Below, one piece after another: positions 57,217 to 64,000 of a stretch of DNA of 64,000 nt (position 1 is its first letter; every line of letters starts with the position of its first letter). The translations under genes and the position numbers were made by a program. The notes beneath the pieces were generated by a model that saw only the letters and a list, made by a program, of their open reading frames with translations, was not told the origin of the DNA and searched no databases. Origin of the DNA: Chamaecrista fasciculata (Eukaryota; Streptophyta; Magnoliopsida; Fabales; Fabaceae); NCBI GenBank assembly GCA_003254925.1, contig QANZ01021861.1, forward strand, positions 26,061 through 90,060. Reading direction: 5' to 3'.

Positions 57217-58853
57217 TTAAGAAGTGTGTTTTGAGGTGCAGTGATCATCAAGCCAAGTGACTATGTCATTGAAAACTTTGATTATGACTTCATCAGGCTC
57301 ACCCTCAAGAAGAGAATGGTAAGCATCTTTATAAAGCTTTAGCTTCTTATCTGAACTACTTGCTCTCTTGTATAACAATTTGCTCACTGAAGGATCCGTT
57401 ACAGTATCAGCCTCTCCATGAAGGATTAACAATGGCAGAGACACCTGTAAATGTAATAATTCAATCATTATATTTCAAGGTTAGTTAATTAAATTACTAG
57501 ATCTCTTATATATGTCATTATTAATGCTAATAATTAACTATGTTAATTATATAATTACTCACTTGTTGTAATCGCCGTTCAATTTCTTGAGTAGTTCTAA
57601 GCATTTCTAAGGCAGTCCGCAAGCGTGGATTATCCTTGTAAGCAACAACATTATAAGATGTCTGCACAACATGATATTCTTGTCACCTTTCATGTTTTTA
57701 GCCATAAATCAAGTCAAAACTTCATTTTTTTGTCCACTATTTCGTTGAATTCTGTTTTGATTCTCAATTTTTTCTCATTTATTCTAGGTCAAAGTAAAAA
57801 TTTGATCCCATATTTTTCGCTTAATTCTCGATTTGGTCTCGCATCTTTTTGTTGTTGCAGATTTGGTCCAATATTTTATGGTCAAGTGCAAAATTAGTCT
57901 TATATCTTTGAGTCAGGTACAGAATTGGTCTCATATTTTTTAGTCAGGTAAAACTAACAGTGGAACCTTTCGCAAAGATATAGAACCAATTCTTCGGCCT
58001 GACCAAATGATATGGGACCAAAAGTGCAACAAAAAAAGATATAGAACCAAATTTAAAATTGAGCAAAAGATATGTGACCAAATTTACACTTTAATCTTTA
58101 TTTAATTATTAGTTCAAAATATGATTTCATCTAGGTTCTTTCGTTATCTCTAATCTAAACAACAAATATAAGTGTTTGAGTTGAAAAATAGAAAAAGAAA
58201 TATTTTTCTTCATAGCCACAAACTAGAAATAAATATGATGTCCATTTTTCTTTTTATCAACCCATTTATTAAGATACATATTAGAAAGAAATTGTCCATG
58301 TCATATATCCAGCTAAAAATCAAGCAAAATTATATTTTAGACCAACGGTGAGACGAATAAAAGAATTTTAGGAATAAAACAGAATTGATCTTATAATTTG
58401 AGGACTAAAATAAGGTTTTGACGTAAAAAAAAATACAGAAAATGCTCAAGTACAAATTAAAAAAACCTGTTGTCTCTTGTTTAATTCTCTGAATGCTGCC
58501 TCAGCTAAGTCTTTTTGTGGAACTAACTTGTGCTTTGGAAGAACATTGGCTACACCAATCAGGATCTGAGTGAGCAACCATGGTGGGGTCATGTCATCTG
58601 CAATCTGCATATATATATATATATACATAGTTTTCAACTTTTCATCAATCATTTAATTATATCTGAATCAAAGAGAATATATATATTTTGGTGAATCCGA
58701 ACAGAGTGTTATATAGTAGTACTTTACACATAGGTGCAACCAAAACGGCGCCGTCCCAGGCTTTGGGTTGTTTCAGATGCATCTTTAAAACAACAGCTCC
58801 ACCCATAGACTGTCCAAACAGGAAGGTCGGAAGCGAACGGATCTCTGGGTTTT
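57217..58853 (-). CDS. Monoacylglycerol lipase / caffeoylshikimate esterase-like hydrolase, 3' exons only
   Basis: Four minus-strand exons are 58723-58853, 58467-58604, 57563-57661 and 57217-57444. All are GT-AG and in phase, and give the last about 199 residues of a plant MAGL-type serine hydrolase. The nucleophile motif GQSMGG lies in the first exon here (LPTFLFGQSMGGAVVLKMHL). The acid lies in LILHGEADTVTDPS and the catalytic His in DAYHSLLEGEPDE. Other family marks are WDGAVLVAPMCK and VLPKHKLVPQKDLAEA. The first exon begins within a codon after an acceptor (GACAG|AA), so upstream exons once existed. None was found up to 64000. They may lie beyond the window, behind a TE-inflated intron, or be lost. 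Function (acylglycerol or lignin-pathway ester hydrolysis) is inferred only from the family. Confidence 0.88.
57787..58095. mobile_element. 'GTGCACTTT' MITE family, copy C
   Basis: Lies in an intron of the MAGL-like gene (57662-58466). Inverted GGTCAAAGTAAAAATTTGAT / GTGACCAAATTTACACTTTA ends and repeated ATTTGGTC modules (GCAGATTTGGTCCAATATTT) tie it to copies A, B and D. Confidence 0.6.
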
Positions 58854-59174
58854 CTGTCACAAAATAAATCAACATATAATTATACTAGGAGCTTAGCGTG
58901 CCCGTTAGGCATGTAACGTTTGAATTGATTTTTATATTGATGAAAGAATAAGTTTGGGACCAATTTGAGAAATTATAAAAATATGTAAGACTCATCTAAA
59001 ATAAATAAAATATTTAGGACCAATTTGAAATTACCTCATATGGGGAGAGAGAGTGGTGACATTTTTTAATTTTTAATTGTTTTTTACATTTTTTAATTCA
59101 TTTATTTTTTTAAAGAAGTGGAGAGAGTGAGTGGGGAGAGAGAGTAGTGATTTTTTTTTCTTTTTTAATTTTTG
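58854..59174. other. Upstream flank of the hydrolase exons, no gene seen
   Basis: The interval begins with the acceptor side of an intron. Phrases such as GGGACCAATTTGAGAAATTA indicate further decayed repeat. No N-terminal hydrolase exon was recognised. Confidence 0.4.
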
Positions 59175-59327
59175 GCTTAAGTGCAATTTTGGTCCCCTAA
59201 CTTTCGTAAAGGTCTCAATTTGGTCCCCTAACTTTTTTTGTTGCAATTTTGGTCCCCTAACTTTCATAAAGGTCTCAATTTGGTCCCCTAACTTTTTTTG
59301 TTGCAATTTTGGTCCCCTAACTTTCAN
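59175..59327. repeat. 'GTGCACTTT' MITE family, copy D: partial, tandem modules
   Basis: A module of about 63 bp (GCAATTTTGGTCCCCTAACT, then TTC(G/A)TAAAGGTCTCAATTTG) is repeated more than twice in direct orientation. The run ends abruptly at an ambiguous base (N, about 59327). The right-hand inverted arm seen in the other copies is absent. Confidence 0.65.
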
Positions 59328-60896
59328 TTTCTTATTTGATTAATCCTTTTTATCTTGAGAGTTCACATGGTTTCTCGGTGTATTTGACGGGTTTGAGTGA
59401 AGTCCAAAGCATTGGAAGCTTAAAGAAAGACCCATAGATGTTCAGAATTGAGCCAGGGAACAAATTAGAAGATTTGTGAATTTTTCAGAGTTCATCGTGG
59501 GTGAACCCTGAGACGCGTTCGCTGATAAAATCTAATTACAAACCCCATACCTTATTCTTGATGGATTTGGCCCTATCCAATTGGGAATGATATGAAAATT
59601 GAAGAATAATATGTTCCTAGGTCATTTATTAGGCTTATCAGCCACACACAACCGTCTATCATCTTCTTGCTCCTGATCTTTCACCATAATTTCATCTTCT
59701 TGGAGCTTTCTTGATGACAGGACTATTCAATCAGGATTTGGGCTTAGTTTGGTTCATATATGCATCATGAGTAGTTAAATTTCTCATCCCCGAGGAGTGA
59801 TGGATCAAAACATGAACTAGGGTTTTATCCAAGGAGTTTTCTCATATTAAGATTAGAGTTTCCTTCTTGTTTCTATTTTTTCTAGTTTGAACTTGGAAAC
59901 TAGTTCTAATTATGATTCTTGTTTAAGATTGAGAGTTTGATTTTAATTCTTCCAATTACATCTTGATTGTAATCCTTGAGTGCATGCTAGTTTGGTTATA
60001 ACTATTTTTTTTATAGTTTGATTATAATTATTGATGTATTAACTTTGGCAATGGTAATTCTTATAGAGATTATGACTCTTGATCACTTTTATCATCAATG
60101 CAATGAGGTTTTCAATTCTTATTGTGAATTTATCTTGTTTAAGGTGTTTTCATGATGAGTTTGTTAGTCAAAGCCACTGAGTTATTAGTGACTATTTTAG
60201 GATGATTAGTGTGAGATATTCAATCTATCTATCTATTGGGGTGATGATTACTTGATCTGAATTGCTCATTCGGGTGTTTTCTCCGTTTGGTTATTCGTAT
60301 CTTTTATTATTATTTAGTTCAATTTAGTTATTTTAATAAAAAACATAAAAAAATTTATTGTTTTATTTAATTTTTGTTTTAGTTGTTAGGAATCTTAAAA
60401 AGAACATTCTCTGTTACTCTAGCTCGATAAGTAGAAGTTCAACATTATTATCTTTTAAACTACTAGAAATTCTTCGAAAAATTCGACTCGGATTGCACCT
60501 CTATAGTGCATTTTATTCTGGTATTTTGGCCACCTTACGACAAGTTTATTTGATTTGGTTAAAAATGCATCAAAATTGGTTTATTTGACTTGGTTAATGA
60601 TTTGGCAAACATACAATTATCCGAACCAAACCACTAACTTTTCAATATACATTTTTAACACTTATATATTATATATGATTACATTTAATACAAAACATTG
60701 TCATTTTTTCTTTAATAATAATGTAACTGGACATATATTTTATTATCTAAAAATAATCTCTCATTTTAGTCATTAACTAACTATCATTCTCATTCTTTTT
60801 TATTTTCTTCAAGGTTTTTAAAACCGATCCGGCAATTGAACCAGTCGAAGTAGCAGTTCAAGGTTCAATAGTCCAATTGAGGTTCAACCGGAGTCA
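59328..60896. other. Intergenic; possible retrotransposon LTR relic
   Basis: No gene. The part around 60380-60600 (ATTCGACTCGGATTGCACCT, then TATAGTGCATTTTATTC) vaguely resembles the 3' end of a plant LTR/leader, but no primer-binding site, polypurine tract or paired LTR was found. The assignment is weak. Confidence 0.3.
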
Positions 60897-61064
60897 ACAA
60901 CAACAACCAAAGTCTTTTCTCACTAGGTAGAATCGGCTATATGGATCAACTGACGCCAACACGTTCTATCCTTGCACATATCAACAATTAGGTTATTGGT
61001 AGATAAATCTTTCCAGATAGTTTATTGGATAATTTTCTTTGGTCTTCATCTTCAACCGGAGTCA
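60883..61064 (-). mobile_element. RTE-clade LINE 3' tail (5'-truncated) with 14-bp TSD
   Basis: The perfect 14-bp direct repeat TTCAACCGGAGTCA flanks 60897-61050 (60883-60896, 61051-61064). The insert, read on the minus strand, matches the last part of the RTE copy at 31860-32226 (GACCAAAGAAAATTATCCAA, AGGATAGAACGTGTTGGCGT, CATATAGCCGA) and ends in (TTG)n. Only about 154 bp of the element was copied. Confidence 0.92.
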
Positions 61065-61229
61065 GACCGTTAATAATTAAATAAATTAAAAATAATATAT
61101 TTAATTTAATATAATAAAAATATACTAATAAGTTGAAACAAGTTTGTGAAGATTCTCAATCATGCCTCTATCTTCCACCGAATCACCATTACTATCCTTG
61201 ACCATCTCTACTATACTTTTCTTTCTCCT

Positions 61230-61623
61230 AGCCACAATTTTAATATGGTAGTATTTGGTATTAATATTATGGTCCTCATCATTAATCCATTTACCTCTAG
61301 ACTTTTGATACCAGTAGGGATAATTATGGGTAGAGTATGTATAGAGTATGATGATCCTCAGACTTGGACCCAAATATGAGTGAGTATTAAAATCAATCCC
61401 ATTCTCATACTCGCTAGATAGCCTAATCCACATATTCGGACTCGGATTTAGAGAAGTTTTAAAATAAATTTTTTATTAATATAAAAATTATTTTCATCCA
61501 ACTTTTTACATTTATAATTACTAAAAAAAGTCATAAATAGAAATGCATTATTTAAATATTTCAATATTTATAAAATATTTAATATTTTTTAATAAAAAGT
61601 ATTAAAACATTATATATTTATTA
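61230..61623. mobile_element. Left part of a repeat interrupted by the MULE at 61633
   Basis: Sequence with phrases such as TAGGGATAATTATGGGTAGA and CTCAGACTTGGACCCAAATA resembles, in style and partly in sequence, the GGTAGGGTA/GGACCC-rich DNA at 63060-63780 on the other side of the Mutator-like element. This suggests one older repeat split by the later insertion. Its superfamily is unknown. Confidence 0.4.
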
Positions 61624-63055
<1,432 letters not shown>

Positions 63056-63790
63056 ATATTTATTATTATTGGTAGGATATGGGTAGGGTATCATCATCCT
63101 TGGACCTAAGGATGCTCATGGGTAGGGTACCTTGATCCCCGGACCCGTAAAAAATTGTCATCTCCATATCCGAACCCATACCCGTGCGGCTATAAATATC
63201 AATTCTCATTCCCATACTCTATGGGTAGTCGAATACTCATACCCGGAGAAATTTAAATAAATTATTTTTAAAAGATATAAATATAATTTAATTAAAGTGT
63301 TTCTATTTTATTTTTATTTTTTTGATTAAATACAAAATAAAAGGGCTAAAAGTAGAAGTTAGTCAAGTTACAAATAGTAATTTTATAGATATTTAAATTA
63401 AAAAATAATTGCATCATATATTTTATTATTATATCTATATTTATATTTTTAAATACATCATATATATATATATTTTAAAAAAAGAACAAAATACTGTAGC
63501 GGGTAGGGTCTGGGGTGGGTACCCCTATCCCCAGACCCTGACCATACCCGCAATTTCAAATGAGTAAATCCTCATACCCAGACCCATTCATTTTTTACTC
63601 GGACTTAGATCCAGACTCAGACTCAATGGGTAAAATTTACAGGTACCTACGAGTATGAGTATTTTGATCATCTCTACTTGGACCCAGACCCATGCCCATT
63701 AAAGTTGGGTCCGAATACAAACCCACATCCATAAGGTGAAATTTCAGGATCCTCATTGGATCTGAGTATTTTGATCATTCTTAAATGCCA
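63056..63790. mobile_element. GGGTA/GGACCC-rich repeat, right part
   Basis: Dense clusters of GGGTAGGGTA, ATCCCCGGACCC, CCCATACCCG and GACCCATGCCC alternate across the interval. This composition is common to several plant non-autonomous DNA elements. It lies directly beyond the target duplication of the Mutator-like element and probably continues the repeat begun near 61230. The exact ends are not defined. Confidence 0.45.
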
Positions 63791-64000
63791 TAGAATTTAT
63801 TCTCTCTTCAACAAAACATCTAATTCATATTGCAACTGCATCTCCAAGTTCTAAAGGTGGTACATATGAAGCATGAACACAGACAAATGACGCAACACAG
63901 ACACTAACATATTGACACACTAAATTCTTAAAATTAGATGACACGACGCGACATATATTTATATAATTAAACAATTAAAAATCAATAAATTTTTATGATA
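63791..64000. other. Window edge, repeat-like
   Basis: CATGAACACAGACAAATGAC, GACACAGACACTAACA-like and ACACGACGCGACA phrases relate this edge to the GTGTCGTG-rich region near 33040-33470. No gene. Confidence 0.4.

Overview
The window is nuclear DNA from a flowering plant, most likely a woody or otherwise TE-rich eudicot. The evidence is AT-rich sequence, plant-type genes split into many exons with GT-AG introns, two genes with plastid-type N-termini (ABA4 and an alpha/beta hydrolase), an eS7 ribosomal protein gene, and many plant transposon remnants. I cannot name the species. Two ambiguous bases (N at 1350 and about 59327) show it is a draft assembly.

Seven protein-coding genes could be rebuilt exon by exon. 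In order they are: (1) 3511-9850, minus, a 12-exon enhancer-of-polycomb-like (EPL) subunit of the NuA4 histone acetyltransferase, 401 aa; (2) 20089-23984, plus, a 5-exon type I mannose-6-phosphate isomerase (PMI), 428 aa; (3) 30111-31682, minus, cytosolic ribosomal protein eS7 (RPS7), 191 aa; (4) 34723-39423, minus, an 8-exon alpha/beta hydrolase with a plastid-like N-terminus, 336 aa; (5) 41165-47122, plus, a 10-exon multipass membrane protein resembling the N-terminal membrane half of ZnT5/MTP12 zinc transporters, 356 aa, with a probable U12-type AT-AC intron; (6) 49620-53209, minus, ABA4 (neoxanthin synthesis), 238 aa; (7) 57217-58853, minus, the last four exons of a monoacylglycerol-lipase/caffeoylshikimate-esterase-like hydrolase whose 5' exons were not found. 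In every complete model the exon lengths sum to a multiple of three and all intron phases agree. The genes do not form one pathway. Their order does recall Arabidopsis neighbourhoods (PMI beside ABA4, PMI beside RPS7, RPS7 beside a MAGL-type hydrolase), so the block is probably ancestral.

The rest is transposon-derived. A nearly complete L1-type LINE (about 24.93-29.37 kb) separates PMI from RPS7, and LINE fragments lie at 5.25-6.27 and 18.44-19.03 kb. Two 5'-truncated RTE-type LINE tails with target-site duplications lie at 31860-32226 and 60897-61050. A tRNA-derived Au-type SINE with a long target duplication lies at 2773-2930, and a second SINE near 56.24-56.41 kb. Several inverted-repeat MITE families recur, including a pair of 422-bp elements of identical length.

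The most notable group is a family of long-terminal-inverted-repeat elements with 9-bp target duplications (15030-15837, 61633-63046, and a damaged copy at 46050-46888). These look like Pack-type Mutator elements. The 61.6-kb copy carries a reverse-oriented, internally deleted fragment of a CIPK/SnRK3 protein kinase gene between arms of about 410 bp. A separate long-arm element at 11569-13178 carries what looks like the first exon of an organelle-targeted gene.
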